Shown here: in pieces, positions 34,933-44,757 of the stretch
Position numbering within the stretch: the stretch's first letter is position 1
Layout of the letters: each line of letters begins with the position of its first letter
Source: Bacteroidota bacterium
GTDB taxonomy: Bacteria > Bacteroidota > Bacteroidia > Cytophagales > Cyclobacteriaceae
Assembly: GCA_018266395.1 (NCBI GenBank)
Contig: JAFEAM010000003.1
Coordinates: 248,001 to 312,000, forward strand
Length of the DNA: 64,000 nucleotides
Reading direction: 5' to 3'
The notes under the pieces: generated by a model
The model's input: only the letters and a program-made list of their open reading frames with translations
What the model was told of the DNA's origin: nothing
Databases searched by the model: none
Translations under genes and position numbers: made by a program

Positions 34933-36531
34933 ATGCCCCAAACAGCAGCGTCCTATCCCAGCATATTCAATGATGTCATAGGTCCGGTAATGCGCGGACC
35001 CTCCAGTTCGCATTGTGCCGCTTCTCTGCGTATCGGCAGAATGTGCCGCGATTTGATGGATGGCAACATCCGTGAGGCATACATTGAGTTTGATCCCAAT
35101 GGTTCGCTGGCAACGACGCACAAAGGGCAAGGCTCCGACATGGGGTTATTTGGAGGTTTCCTTGGCTGGGAAGCCGATGACGAAAGGCTGCCCGGCTACC
35201 TGCAGGCAGTTGAGCAGGCAGGCCTTTCCATACAAATTGATATTCATCCGATCGGGGCAACCCATCCCAATACGTATCAACTGACACTCCGGAATCAGAA
35301 GGAAGAGCATCAGTTGATTGCGCTTTCCACTGGAGGAGGAATGATAGAGGTTATTTCCATCGACGGGGCCAAAGTTTTCATGGCGGGCGACTACTACGAG
35401 ACACTGGTGTATGTGAAATCACCTGAAGCAGTCATCGCTTACCTGAAACATGTCATTGGGGACAAGGAGATTCTTGTCCATCGCGGCAAGCAGACATTTA
35501 TCGAAGTGAAGTCAGACAGCTTTCTTCCACCCGAAATTGAAAGTGAATTGAAGTCGCTTGAGGATGTACTGTCCGTCAAGAAGCTTTCCCCGGTGTTGCC
35601 GGTTCTCTCCAGGAAGAATCTTGCCGTCCCCTTCATCACCTGCGAGGAGATGTTATCCTACAACGAAAGCAAGAACCTTTCACTCTGGGAATTGGCGGTG
35701 GCCTATGAGTGTGCCCGGGGTAATATTTCTTCAGATGAGGTGGTACAAAAGATGTCCAGGATTGTGGATATCATGTACAACTCCATTCAATCCGGGTTGA
35801 AAGGGACTCATTATAAGGACAGGATTCTTGGAGCACAATCATTGAACTTCCGCAAGGAGATGGACAAGCAAGCCCTCGTGGAGGGCGATGTGATGAATAC
35901 TGTCATTATGTACACCTCCGCGATGATGGAGGTAAAAAGTTCGATGGGAGTGATTGTTGCTGCACCGACGGCAGGATCATGCGGCGCGTTGCCGGGCGCT
36001 GTGATTGGAACGGCCGTGAGCATGGGACTGGGTAAAGAAGATATGGTGAAAGCCATGCTGGCGGCGGGGATCATCGGTGTATTCATTGCCGCTCACGCAA
36101 CTTTCGCTGCAGAAGTAGGAGGATGCATGGCCGAGTGCGGATCCGGATGCGGAATGGCAGCGGCAGGTATTATAGAACTAAAGAAAGGATCGCTCCAGCA
36201 GTCGCTTGGTGCTGCTTCCATGGCATTGCAGACTTCCCTCGGGATGGTGTGCGACATGATTGCCAATCGCGTTGAGGCCCCCTGCCTGAACAGAAACGTG
36301 ATGGCGGCCACCAACTCCATCGCCTGCGCCAACATGGCCCTCGCCTCCTATGATCACCTGATTCCGCTCGATGAAGTCATACAGACCATGAAACAGGTTG
36401 GGGATGCGATACCCAATACGTTGAGATGTACCGGCCTGGGCGGTTTGGCCATCACGAAGACTGCCAAGAAAATAGAAGCCATGCTCGAGGGTGCGGAAAT
36501 GGCACAGGGCAAGGGGTTCAAGGTGTGCTAG
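34933..36531 (+). CDS. L-serine ammonia-lyase, fused beta-alpha form
   Basis: Iron-sulfur serine dehydratase converting L-serine to pyruvate and ammonia. The N-terminal beta domain (about 1-230) begins with the signature FNDVIGPVMRGPSSSHCAA, and the C-terminal alpha domain carries APTAGSCGALPG and the cluster cysteines in EVGGCMAECGSGCG, GMVCDM and APCLNRN. Fusion of both subunits in one chain of 532 residues is a known arrangement. The frame begins with a TTG two codons earlier; ATG 34933 was chosen. A second, alpha-only homologue is at 58985-59890. Confidence 0.93.
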   Translation: MPQTAASYPSIFNDVIGPVMRGPSSSHCAASLRIGRMCRDLMDGNIREAYIEFDPNGSLATTHKGQGSDMGLFGGFLGWEADDERLPGYLQAVEQAGLSIQIDIHPIGATHPNTYQLTLRNQKEEHQLIALSTGGGMIEVISIDGAKVFMAGDYYETLVYVKSPEAVIAYLKHVIGDKEILVHRGKQTFIEVKSDSFLPPEIESELKSLEDVLSVKKLSPVLPVLSRKNLAVPFITCEEMLSYNESKNLSLWELAVAYECARGNISSDEVVQKMSRIVDIMYNSIQSGLKGTHYKDRILGAQSLNFRKEMDKQALVEGDVMNTVIMYTSAMMEVKSSMGVIVAAPTAGSCGALPGAVIGTAVSMGLGKEDMVKAMLAAGIIGVFIAAHATFAAEVGGCMAECGSGCGMAAAGIIELKKGSLQQSLGAASMALQTSLGMVCDMIANRVEAPCLNRNVMAATNSIACANMALASYDHLIPLDEVIQTMKQVGDAIPNTLRCTGLGGLAITKTAKKIEAMLEGAEMAQGKGFKVC

Positions 36532-36544
36532 TGCAAGTATTGTA

Positions 36545-37111
36545 CTAACTGGTCACAATCACCGTCATGCTCACCGGCCCTTGGGCACCAACAACCAGTG
36601 CCTGTTCGATGTCAGCAGTTTTGGACGGCCCCGATATAAAGACTCCAAATCCTGATTGCCGGGGGTTAATAGTCTGATAGGCTTCGTGAAGATTGGCTAC
36701 GATGGTGGAGGAATCTACAATAACCATAAGATGCCGCCCAATGAACGGCAGGACACGAATGGGACAACTTTTGTCGCTGATCCACACCGCTCCATTGTCA
36801 GCAACGCCAAGTTCGGCTTTCACAACAACCAGATCCAGCTGGGCTAATGCGGATACCTGTGTATCGTGAACCGTGGATGGGAGTTCCGGAAGGTTGGAGA
36901 AAATCTTCTTCGCATCTGGGTATTGCAGTGCGACATGTTGAGTCCATGACTCGCCGGTTTCCAATACTACTACCCGTGCCTGGTTGGACTCAAGGGCAGA
37001 GCGGAATGATTGGATGCGGTCGTTGCCTGAGGCAAAAGCAGGGATGGCAGGAAGCTCATTTGCTGACGGCTTCGAATTCCTGATCCTGGAAAGAATTTGT
37101 TCGCGACTCAT
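36545..37111 (-). CDS. lutC: Lactate utilization protein C (LUD domain)
   Basis: LUD-domain subunit of the LutABC L-lactate oxidation complex, 188 residues. Characteristic segments are VVVKAELGVADNGAVW and SKTADIEQALVVGAQGP. The frame is open upstream to 37426 but that part is only the shadow of lutB; ATG 37111 lies five bases after the lutB stop. Last gene of the minus-strand operon that starts with the D-2-hydroxyacid dehydrogenase. Its stop lies 14 bases from the convergent serine dehydratase. Confidence 0.9.
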   Translation of the reverse strand: MSREQILSRIRNSKPSANELPAIPAFASGNDRIQSFRSALESNQARVVVLETGESWTQHVALQYPDAKKIFSNLPELPSTVHDTQVSALAQLDLVVVKAELGVADNGAVWISDKSCPIRVLPFIGRHLMVIVDSSTIVANLHEAYQTINPRQSGFGVFISGPSKTADIEQALVVGAQGPVSMTVIVTS

Positions 37112-37116
37112 GCCCT

Positions 37117-38502
37117 TCAGGTTTTCTTGCGGTTTTTCAAATACCAATCGCTGAAACTCTCGGCAGGAGGGGCTGGCAATTCCCTTGTCTTTCCCCAAAC
37201 ATTGAATGGACTGTACAACAACCACCTTGGTGCGCCAAGAAGTCGTTTCATCCACTTCATGGACCTGCTGAACTTGCCGGGATGCGACATGCTCCCGGCT
37301 GCCATCTTCATGATGGTCTTCTTCACATAGGTGACGTATCCCTTCTCCGTCAGTGTTTGCCTGAGGTGGTACAGCTGATGATGAATATCGATCTTCACCG
37401 GGCACACATCTGTACAGGAACCGCACAATGACGAGGCAAATGGCAAATCGTTGTATTGCTCCGGGTGACGGGCAGGATTAAGAATGGAACCAATGGGGCC
37501 TGCCACCACGGAGTGATAGCTGTAACCGCCGGTACGCCTGTACACGGGACAAGTGTTGATGCAGGCCGAACAACGAATACACTTCAGCGTGTTCCGGAAA
37601 TCAGGACTTCCGAGATGATCACTCCTTCCATTGTCTACCAGCACAATGTGCATCTCACCGCCACTTTTCGGCTGGTGATAGTGCGAGGTATAGATCGACG
37701 ACTTTTGTCCTGAAGCACTGGGTGCAAGAAGCCGGAGGAAGACGCCGAGGTGTTCCCACCTGGGGATGATTTTTTCAATACCGACACAGTGTATTTGCAC
37801 CGGCGGCAGGTTGCAGCCCATGTCGGCATTCCCTTCGTTGGTGATGATGACAACGCCTCCTGTCTCAGCCACTGCAAAGTTGACGCCTGTAATGGCAGCT
37901 TGCGCCTTCAGAAACTTTTCCCGCAGATGCAGCCTTGCCGCTCTCGTAAGATAAGTAGGATCTGTGTTGCCCTTTTCTGTTTGCAAACGATCATGAAACA
38001 GTTCGCTGACTTCTTCACGTTTCAGGTGAATGGCGGGCGCTATGATGTGACTAGGCGGCTCGTCCCGCATCTGTATGATCCGCTCACCGAGGTCTGTATC
38101 AATTACCTCAATGCCGCGTGATTCAAGATAAGGATTGAGTCCGCACTCTTCTGTGAGGATCGATTTGCTCTTGACTATCCTCGTCACCTGGTGTCTGTTC
38201 AGGATTTCGTGGACAATACTATTATGCGCCGCAGCATCGGCTGCCCAGTGGACCCTCACGCCATTTTCCGTTGCAGCCTTTTCAAATTGTTCGAGATAAC
38301 TGTCAAGATTTCCCAGAACATTCTCTTTTATAGAGGAGGCAAGAGACCGCAGTTCCTCCCACTCGGGAATCGCTTTGATAGTGGCATCCCTTTTCTTTCT
38401 GAAATTCATTACCGCCCCGTTGTGCCAATTGGTGCGGGGCTCGTCTTCCAGAAAGGAAGCCGATCTTGCAGCGTGGGTCAGGTGATGATTGAAATCACCC
38501 AT
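37117..38502 (-). CDS. lutB: Lactate utilization iron-sulfur protein B
   Basis: Iron-sulfur and LUD-domain subunit of 461 residues. The LUD domain (about 60-310) includes ETGGVVIITNEGNADMG; the C-terminal ferredoxin domain has two 4Fe-4S motifs, IRCSACINTCPVYR and CGSCTDVCPVKIDIH. Together with LutA and LutC it oxidises L-lactate to pyruvate. It overlaps lutA by eight bases, consistent with coupled translation. Confidence 0.94.
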   Translation of the reverse strand: MGDFNHHLTHAARSASFLEDEPRTNWHNGAVMNFRKKRDATIKAIPEWEELRSLASSIKENVLGNLDSYLEQFEKAATENGVRVHWAADAAAHNSIVHEILNRHQVTRIVKSKSILTEECGLNPYLESRGIEVIDTDLGERIIQMRDEPPSHIIAPAIHLKREEVSELFHDRLQTEKGNTDPTYLTRAARLHLREKFLKAQAAITGVNFAVAETGGVVIITNEGNADMGCNLPPVQIHCVGIEKIIPRWEHLGVFLRLLAPSASGQKSSIYTSHYHQPKSGGEMHIVLVDNGRSDHLGSPDFRNTLKCIRCSACINTCPVYRRTGGYSYHSVVAGPIGSILNPARHPEQYNDLPFASSLCGSCTDVCPVKIDIHHQLYHLRQTLTEKGYVTYVKKTIMKMAAGSMSHPGKFSRSMKWMKRLLGAPRWLLYSPFNVWGKTRELPAPPAESFSDWYLKNRKKT

Positions 38503-39235
38503 GGCTGTTCAGTACTTCGGCGATGTGAATGGTCTTCAGCGGAAGCTTCCTTCTCCTGATGATGCCATCCAGGTGCATGAGGCAAGACATGTCTCCTGAA
38601 ATGATATACTCCACTCCGTTATTCAAATAATCATCCACTTTGTCCGATCCCATCTTTGAAGACACCTCCGGTTCCGTCACCGAGAACGTCCCACCGAAGC
38701 CGCAACATTCATCAGGGAAAGTGATCGGCACCAGTGAAAGACCATCGACTTTACCCAGCAGGTTCTCCCATTTTGAGAATGCGGGCAGTACTCTTTCAGA
38801 TGACTGTGCAAGCCGGAGTCCCCGCAGTCCATGACAACTCTGGTGCAGGCCTGCCTTGTGAGGAAACCTCGCCTGCCTGATTTTGTCGCTACCGATAATA
38901 TCGTTGAGAAATTCAGCAAGATCCAACGTCTTGCTTCTCACCTTTTCAACATCAGCGGATTGTGGGATGATGTCGTAGTGATTCCGCACATGATAAGCGC
39001 AACTCCCGGAAGGAGCCACGATGTAGTCATAGGATTTGAAAGTCCGGACAAAATGCTGGTAAGAGGGGATGGCATCTTTTTCCATCCCGCTGTTGGCAAT
39101 GGGTTGCCCGCAGCAGGTTTGCTCCATCGGATATTCAACATCGAGGCCCAGCCCCTCCAGTAACTCAAGGGTGGCGATACCCACCTTGGGGTAAAACTGG
39201 TTGACGTAACAGGGTATAAAAAGCCCGATCTTCAT
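38495..39235 (-). CDS. lutA: Lactate utilization protein A (cysteine-rich)
   Basis: CCG-domain protein of 246 residues. The two cysteine-rich motifs are EQTCCGQPIAN and DECCGFGGTF, with the associated Cys-containing segments GLFIPCYVN and HQSCHGLRGL, which bind a non-cubane or 4Fe-4S cluster in heterodisulfide reductase relatives. First of the lutABC genes; its ATG overlaps the TGA of the upstream dehydrogenase (ATGA). Confidence 0.94.
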   Translation of the reverse strand: MKIGLFIPCYVNQFYPKVGIATLELLEGLGLDVEYPMEQTCCGQPIANSGMEKDAIPSYQHFVRTFKSYDYIVAPSGSCAYHVRNHYDIIPQSADVEKVRSKTLDLAEFLNDIIGSDKIRQARFPHKAGLHQSCHGLRGLRLAQSSERVLPAFSKWENLLGKVDGLSLVPITFPDECCGFGGTFSVTEPEVSSKMGSDKVDDYLNNGVEYIISGDMSCLMHLDGIIRRRKLPLKTIHIAEVLNSHG

Positions 39236-40233
39236 TTCAGCCTGACTTCCGGATTGACAAGATGGGGAATATTTCCTGTGCGGTAGAACTGGATAATATT
39301 TTCCGCTGCCAGCCGCGCCATCTCGCCGCGTGCCTCCACGGTGGCCGAACCAATATGAGGGAGGATGGCGACGTTCTCCATGTTGAGCAAGGGATGATCC
39401 TGCCGCATGGGTTCAGGATTGGTTACGTCCAGACCTGCTCCCCAAATCAAACCCCTGTTGAGCGCTTCCAGCAGGTCCTCTTCGTTGTGGATGAGTCCCC
39501 TTGCAGTGTTAATGAAGATCGCCGATGGCTTCATCTTTGAGAAGGCCTTACGATCAAACAACCCTGTCGTTTCACGGGTGAGGGCGCAGTGAACAGATAC
39601 GACATCAGATTGCTCCAGTAACTTATCAAATGACACCCGCACCGCCCCCAGTTCCATTTCAGCTTCCGGGTTGGGGCTGCGGTTGCAATAAAGAACAGGC
39701 ATGTGATAGGCGCCCTTGCACCGGCGTGCCATCTCCATTCCTATCCTGCCCAGACCGAATACGCCAAGTGTTTTGTTCTTTAACTCAAACCCCAGGTGGG
39801 AGTTGGGTCTGAAGTGTTTCCAGTTTCCTGCAGCGATGGACTTGTGCTGTGAAAACATTTTTCTCGATACTGCAATCATGAGCCCAAACGCGATGTCGGC
39901 AGTTGCATTGCTGGTAGCATTTGGGGTAAAGCCGACAGGGATGCCCAACTCGGTCGCGGCTTTCACATCAACATTGTCAAAGCCAGCAGCGAACTGGGAA
40001 ATGATTTCCAGATGGCGGCAACGCGCAAGGAAATCACGGTCAATTTTATCTGATAGCACGCAAATGATGGCATTGGCTTTCAGGGAAGCCGATTCGAATT
40101 CTTCACGCGTCATCGGCCTCTCTTCAGCCCACGCCTTCACACGAAAACCTTCCCCGGAAAGCATCTCCTTTGCGATGGAGGGTAGATCCCTTGAGATCAT
40201 CACAATGGTATCAGAGGGAGAGCGTCCTGTCAT
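39232..40233 (-). CDS. D-2-hydroxyacid dehydrogenase
   Basis: NAD(P)-dependent reductase of 2-oxoacids (D-lactate, glyoxylate/hydroxypyruvate type), 333 residues. The Rossmann motif is LGVFGLGRIGMEMARR; the catalytic Arg, Glu and His are in NTARGLIHNE, DVTNPEPM and LPHIGSATVEARGEMA. Translational coupling to lutA suggests that it supplies or consumes a 2-hydroxyacid handled with lactate. It is the first gene of the operon. Confidence 0.92.
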   Translation of the reverse strand: MTGRSPSDTIVMISRDLPSIAKEMLSGEGFRVKAWAEERPMTREEFESASLKANAIICVLSDKIDRDFLARCRHLEIISQFAAGFDNVDVKAATELGIPVGFTPNATSNATADIAFGLMIAVSRKMFSQHKSIAAGNWKHFRPNSHLGFELKNKTLGVFGLGRIGMEMARRCKGAYHMPVLYCNRSPNPEAEMELGAVRVSFDKLLEQSDVVSVHCALTRETTGLFDRKAFSKMKPSAIFINTARGLIHNEEDLLEALNRGLIWGAGLDVTNPEPMRQDHPLLNMENVAILPHIGSATVEARGEMARLAAENIIQFYRTGNIPHLVNPEVRLK

Positions 40234-40263
40234 AGTCTGAAATTAAGTGAGCGTAGCCGGTTG

Positions 40264-40875
40264 TCAAAGTCCGCCTTTCCTTTCCTTTAATCGCTGCAGG
40301 TCTTCTGGTGTATCCACGTCGACATCGCCGCCGGGGAAATCGATCATGACCATATGGTCCTTCATTTGTTTAAAGAGTTGTTTCGCGCCAGATTCATCGT
40401 CCAGCGTTAAGAGATGCTGAAATACTTCTTTTCTGAAAATTGCAGGAACTCCAGCCCCTCCGTTGTATTGTGATGCGACAATAACTGAATGAGTTCTGTT
40501 CATAGTAGCCAGCAGGTTCTGAAGGTGGTTCGCGTTGAGCAGTGGTTGATCGCACACCATCATGATGACTTCGTCAAGATCCTGGTAACGGTTCAGGATG
40601 GTTTGTAGACCTGCTTTAAGTGATGATCCCATTCCTCTGGACCAGTTTTTATTTTCAACGATCAATACAGGGACCCCTTCCAATGCAGCCTTGTGCCTTT
40701 CGAAATCCGAGCCCAATACGACCACTACTTTGGAAGTAATACTGAGTGCGGTTTCGGCTGTCTGATGAAGCAGGGATTTGTTACCAATAATTATGAGTTG
40801 TTTCGATTGCCCCAGGCGAGTCGAGGCTCCTGCTGCGAGGACAATGATACCACAAGTCTGTGGAGGAGATCCCAT
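40264..40875 (-). CDS. MocA-like molybdenum cofactor nucleotidyltransferase
   Basis: NTP-transferase-fold protein of 203 residues of the MobA/MocA group. The start LAAGASTRLGQSKQL is the nucleotide-binding loop, and MMVCDQPLL carries the metal-binding Asp. In this context it most likely makes the cytidylated molybdopterin cofactor for the hydroxylase encoded upstream, because that enzyme family uses MCD. It follows the cytochrome c gene by 29 bases. Confidence 0.86.
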   Translation of the reverse strand: MGSPPQTCGIIVLAAGASTRLGQSKQLIIIGNKSLLHQTAETALSITSKVVVVLGSDFERHKAALEGVPVLIVENKNWSRGMGSSLKAGLQTILNRYQDLDEVIMMVCDQPLLNANHLQNLLATMNRTHSVIVASQYNGGAGVPAIFRKEVFQHLLTLDDESGAKQLFKQMKDHMVMIDFPGGDVDVDTPEDLQRLKERKGGL

Positions 40876-40904
40876 GACATATTTCTCCTGATTCAGGAGT
40901 TCCG

Positions 40905-41315
40905 CTATTTCTTCCGGAGTGCCTTCACATGTTCAGGAAGTACAGCCGGACCTTTATTGCCGAAGGAGTTGCGGATGTAGTTCATCAGATCGCTCACTTC
41001 CCCATCGCTCAGGTCGAAGCCGGTCATGTTCATGTTATAGACTTTCCCGTTCACCTTCATTTCGCCGCTGGCCCCGTAAAGTATCTGCTGTATGGTCCTG
41101 TTTTTGTCGGCCATCATGTAATCTGACTTCGCCACCGGAGGATATACGCCTTCGATTCCTTCACCCTGTTCCATGTGACATGAAATGCAATAGCCCACAT
41201 AGGTTTCCTTGCCCCTGGCCACACTTGCTTTCAAATCAAAGGCTGGCTTGGTCTGGAAAGAAATCAGGGTGGCTAGCGAAGCGGTCAGCACGGTGAGATA
41301 AATTACTCTTTTCAT
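40905..41315 (-). CDS. Exported cytochrome c of the molybdenum hydroxylase operon
   Basis: A 136-residue cytochrome c with an N-terminal signal and a single haem motif CISCH near residue 45; candidate axial Met residues lie in YNMNMTGFD. Segment VYPPVAKSDYMM is shared with the cytochrome at 47925-48350. It most likely accepts electrons from the 2Fe-2S subunit of the hydroxylase encoded upstream and passes them to the respiratory chain. Confidence 0.9.
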   Translation of the reverse strand: MKRVIYLTVLTASLATLISFQTKPAFDLKASVARGKETYVGYCISCHMEQGEGIEGVYPPVAKSDYMMADKNRTIQQILYGASGEMKVNGKVYNMNMTGFDLSDGEVSDLMNYIRNSFGNKGPAVLPEHVKALRKK

Positions 41316-41380
41316 CTTTTAATGGTTTGGACAGTAACAAAAAATCCCTGCCGACAAAAATGGCAGCAGGGATGCAAAGA

Positions 41381-43552
41381 TCAAACTTCTTCAAGGTTGA
41401 ACGGAAGTTTCCGGATTCGCTTGCCACTGATGTCGAAGATGGCATTGCACAGGGCAGGTGAAAGTGGCGGTAGGCCCGGCTCGCCCACGCCGCCCGGCTT
41501 CTCATCATTTTCCATGATGTGAACTTCAATTTCAGGGATGTCAGCAATCCGGGGCATCTTGTACACATCGAAATTTCTTTCCAGGGCTTTTCCATCGAGG
41601 AAATGTGTTTCATGCTTTGTTGCAGCACCAAGGGCCATCACGATGCTGCCCTCTACTTGTTGGCGGATGATGTCGGGATTGACATACCATCCGCAATCCA
41701 TCACCGCAATCACCTTGTCCACCTTCAGCTTGCCGTCCGCCTTTCTGGAAACCTTGACGACTTCACCCACGGTGCTCTTGAAACACTCCGTGATCGCCAC
41801 TCCCCAGCCTTCATTTTTGCCACGGCTCTTCCAGCCGCTCACTTCTTCCAGTTTGCTGATCAGGGCATGATAGCGTTCGTTGCGCAGATGACTGCGACGG
41901 AAATCAAGCGGATCTTTGCCGGCCTCGTGCGCCAGTTCGTCCATGAAACTCTCATAGGCAAAGCCGTTGGTGGAAGCATACACTGAACGCCACCACATCA
42001 CAGGCACCGGTGACTCGGTCGGTACATCCGAAAAACTGTAATGGGGCAACGCTTCAAAATAGCCTTCCAGAAATCCCTCAACCGTGCTGTCGTTATACAT
42101 GGTCTTGTCCGCTCCCGGTTCCTGGTGGCCCATGTTCTGTGCAGCCATCTTGAACTGGAAGGAGGTAATTCTGCCATTGTTGCTCAGGCCTGCCTTGCAT
42201 TGATACATGTTACCCGGTCGAAATGGTCCCTGGGTCATGTCATCCTCTCTGGTCCAGATCACCTGCACCGGAGCCTTAATCTCCTTAGAGATGACCGCTG
42301 CTTCATGGGTGTAATCCGTGAATGCCTTCCTGCCAAAGCCACCACCGAGGAACGTCATGTTAACGGTCACGTTTTCTGGCTTCAAACCGAGTCGCGCACT
42401 GATGTCATCCTGGATCCAGTCGGGTCCCTGGATGGGTCCCCATATTTCACACTTGTCGTCATGAACCCACGCCGTACAGTTCAGCGGCTCCATGCAGCTG
42501 TGGGATTCATAGGGTGTCTCGTAGATGAATTCAAGTTTCTTGTCGGCCTTCTGCAGTGCCGCCTCTGCATTTCCACCTGTCCGCTGTGAATAGCCTGGCT
42601 TACTCAGGTCTTCTTTCATCCGTGAGTAAAGCTGTTCCGTACTCAGGTGCTCAAAGCCACTGTCATCCCACTCGACCTTCAGCAGTTTGCGTCCTTCGTT
42701 GGCTGCCCAGAAAGAATTGGCAACTACGGCTACTCCTTCGCGCTTCATGGCAAACACATCCATCTGAACTTTCAACACATGCTTCACGCCGGGCACTTTC
42801 TTTGTCTGGCTGTCGTCAAAACTTTTAACCTTGCCGAGGAACCGAGGATTTCTCTCAACTACCGCGAACAGCAAGCCCGGCAGCCGCTTGTCAATTCCGA
42901 AGGTGGCGGTACCGTTTACTTTCTGAGGAATGTCTTGACGCTTCAGGGGTTGGCGGATGATCTTGTAGTCGCGCGGGCTTTTCAACTGTATGTTGGAAGG
43001 GGGACTCATGCGCGACGCCTCCTCAACCAATTGCCCGTAGTTATATTTCTTGCCGCTGGGACGATGGATGACAAATCCATTCTCCGCATAACAATCACCA
43101 CGTGACCATCCCTCTTTTTTCATCGCTGCTGCGATCAGCATCTCTCGGGCTGAGGCGCCCACTTGCATAAGCTGCCGGTATGCACCGCGCACAGTGGAAC
43201 TGCCGCCGGTGATCTGACTTCCGTAAACTCTTCCGTTGCCCGGAGCAAATACGATGTTGACCTGGTTGAGGTCCACCTCGAGCTCCTCCGCCACCATCTG
43301 GGGCACCACCTGATAAGCGCCCTGACCCATCTCTGAGCGGTGGTTCATGATGGTTACTTTCCCTGACGTGTCGATGGACACCCATGCATTGAGGTCAATG
43401 CCTCTTTCTCCTGCACGGACGCTGGTCAGTATTTCAGCTTCGTTCTCCTTGCCAAAGGCCGGCATATACAATCCCAGTGTAAGAGCAGCGCCGCTAAGAC
43501 TTCCCAATCGGATGAAGTTGCGGCGTGAAATATTTCTATCAGTTTTTTCCAT
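41381..43552 (-). CDS. Molybdenum hydroxylase large subunit (second operon)
   Basis: Catalytic subunit of 723 residues with a Tat-type signal (ISRRNFIRLGSLSG). Cofactor-binding segments LGGGFGRKAF and QMGHQEP-like stretches are present, and the catalytic Glu lies in GGVGEPGLPPL. Paralog of the enzyme at 24373-26622 but clearly diverged, so the two probably have different substrates. Its operon also encodes a 2Fe-2S subunit, a cytochrome c and a MocA-like protein, in this order. Confidence 0.9.
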   Translation of the reverse strand: MEKTDRNISRRNFIRLGSLSGAALTLGLYMPAFGKENEAEILTSVRAGERGIDLNAWVSIDTSGKVTIMNHRSEMGQGAYQVVPQMVAEELEVDLNQVNIVFAPGNGRVYGSQITGGSSTVRGAYRQLMQVGASAREMLIAAAMKKEGWSRGDCYAENGFVIHRPSGKKYNYGQLVEEASRMSPPSNIQLKSPRDYKIIRQPLKRQDIPQKVNGTATFGIDKRLPGLLFAVVERNPRFLGKVKSFDDSQTKKVPGVKHVLKVQMDVFAMKREGVAVVANSFWAANEGRKLLKVEWDDSGFEHLSTEQLYSRMKEDLSKPGYSQRTGGNAEAALQKADKKLEFIYETPYESHSCMEPLNCTAWVHDDKCEIWGPIQGPDWIQDDISARLGLKPENVTVNMTFLGGGFGRKAFTDYTHEAAVISKEIKAPVQVIWTREDDMTQGPFRPGNMYQCKAGLSNNGRITSFQFKMAAQNMGHQEPGADKTMYNDSTVEGFLEGYFEALPHYSFSDVPTESPVPVMWWRSVYASTNGFAYESFMDELAHEAGKDPLDFRRSHLRNERYHALISKLEEVSGWKSRGKNEGWGVAITECFKSTVGEVVKVSRKADGKLKVDKVIAVMDCGWYVNPDIIRQQVEGSIVMALGAATKHETHFLDGKALERNFDVYKMPRIADIPEIEVHIMENDEKPGGVGEPGLPPLSPALCNAIFDISGKRIRKLPFNLEEV

Positions 43553-43564
43553 GGCCTGAGTACA

Positions 43565-44044
43565 TTATTTGGCTGAGGCTTTGGTATTCATGATGCGCGC
43601 GGCGGTCTTGATCGCTTTACGAATACGGGGATAAGTGCCGCATCGGCAGATCAGGCCCTGCATTGCTGCGTCAATGTCTTTGTCGGAGGGGTTGGCGTTT
43701 CGTTTCAATAACGCCGCTGCGGCCATGATCTGTCCGCTCTGGCAATAGCCGCATTGGGGAACCTGCTCTTCAATCCAGGCCTGCTGAACGGGGTGACTGT
43801 TATTATCAGACAAACCCTCAATGGTGGTGATGTTCTTCCCGGCTACAGATCCCACCGGCAGTGAGCAGGAGCGAACGGGGGTTCCCTCCAGGTGTACGGT
43901 ACAGGCCCCGCACTGCGCGATACCACAACCATATTTGGTTCCGGTGAGGCCGGCAAGATCCCTGATGGCCCACAGCAGCGGCATTTTGGGGTCCGCATCA
44001 ACGGTCACACTTTTGTTATTGATCTTCAGCGTTATTGAAGCCAT
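43565..44044 (-). CDS. Molybdenum hydroxylase 2Fe-2S subunit (second operon)
   Basis: Electron-transfer subunit of 159 residues with motifs [26 protein letters not shown] and [11 protein letters not shown]. First gene of the second hydroxylase operon; the large subunit follows after 12 bases. It diverges from the DUF2141 gene across 133 bases. Confidence 0.95.
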   Translation of the reverse strand: MASITLKINNKSVTVDADPKMPLLWAIRDLAGLTGTKYGCGIAQCGACTVHLEGTPVRSCSLPVGSVAGKNITTIEGLSDNNSHPVQQAWIEEQVPQCGYCQSGQIMAAAALLKRNANPSDKDIDAAMQGLICRCGTYPRIRKAIKTAARIMNTKASAK

Positions 44045-44165
44045 ATGTGGTGAATTTAAACCAAGCTAATTTAGCAATTCAAAGGATAACAACGCTGTTA
44101 AGAAGTTGTTAAGGCCGGGCAGCCATTTAAGAGGCATATCAGTGACTCAACCCGTGGGCAATAAT

Positions 44166-44173
44166 TACATTTG
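44166..44173 (+). promoter_or_regulatory. Candidate -7 box abutting the DUF2141 gene start
   Basis: TACATTTG matches TAnnTTTG exactly and ends four bases before the ATG at 44178, the same geometry as at alkA. Confidence 0.4.
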
Positions 44174-44177
44174 AAAG

Positions 44178-44591
44178 ATGCGATTATTAGTTTGTAGTCT
44201 GTTGCTCATTTGGATTCCCAGACAGTCTCAGTCGCAATCCATGGAAGTGGCGATTGAAGGTGTGAAGGGTGCGAATGGGTCTTTGATAGTGGGACTTTTT
44301 TCCACAGCAGATGATTTTCTGAAGAAGCCGGTCGCCTCTATTCGTCATCCGGCAAACGAGGGCACAGTCAGGGTGGTGCTTTCCGGAATACCTTCCGGCG
44401 ATTATGCGATATCCGTGTTGCATGATCTTAACAGCAATGAAAAGATGGACACCAACTTCGTTGGCATCCCGAAAGAAGGCTTTGGGTTCTCCAATGATGC
44501 CATGGGTTTTATGGGTCCTCCGCATTTCAAGAGGTGCATATTTCATTGGGCGGGCCGGGATTCTGTTGTGATACGCATGCACTACTTCTGA
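44178..44591 (+). CDS. DUF2141 exported protein
   Basis: A 137-residue exported protein (signal MRLLVCSLLLIWIPRQSQSQ). The DUF2141 pattern is unmistakable: ISVLHDLNSNEKMDTNFVGI, then PKEGFGFSNDAMGFMGPP. The family forms a small periplasmic or extracellular beta sandwich of unknown function. It stands alone. Confidence 0.87.
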   Translation: MRLLVCSLLLIWIPRQSQSQSMEVAIEGVKGANGSLIVGLFSTADDFLKKPVASIRHPANEGTVRVVLSGIPSGDYAISVLHDLNSNEKMDTNFVGIPKEGFGFSNDAMGFMGPPHFKRCIFHWAGRDSVVIRMHYF

Positions 44592-44757
44592 CAGCCCCTT
44601 TACCGGGAAGAGGACCGCAGTCAGGCGGTCAAGCCTCCATCATTGTATCTCCAGCAAACTTTTCAAACGGTTGCGTAACCGATGCACGCATGCATAGGGG
44701 AATTTGTATTTGTCTTTTTTTATGTTTGCGCGCCTTACTACGACCAGTTTTCAGACC

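Noticed and set aside
37112-37426. N-terminal extension of lutC
   Set aside because: The extra 105 codons are a shadow of lutB in another frame; the ATG at 37111 fits the LutC family start.
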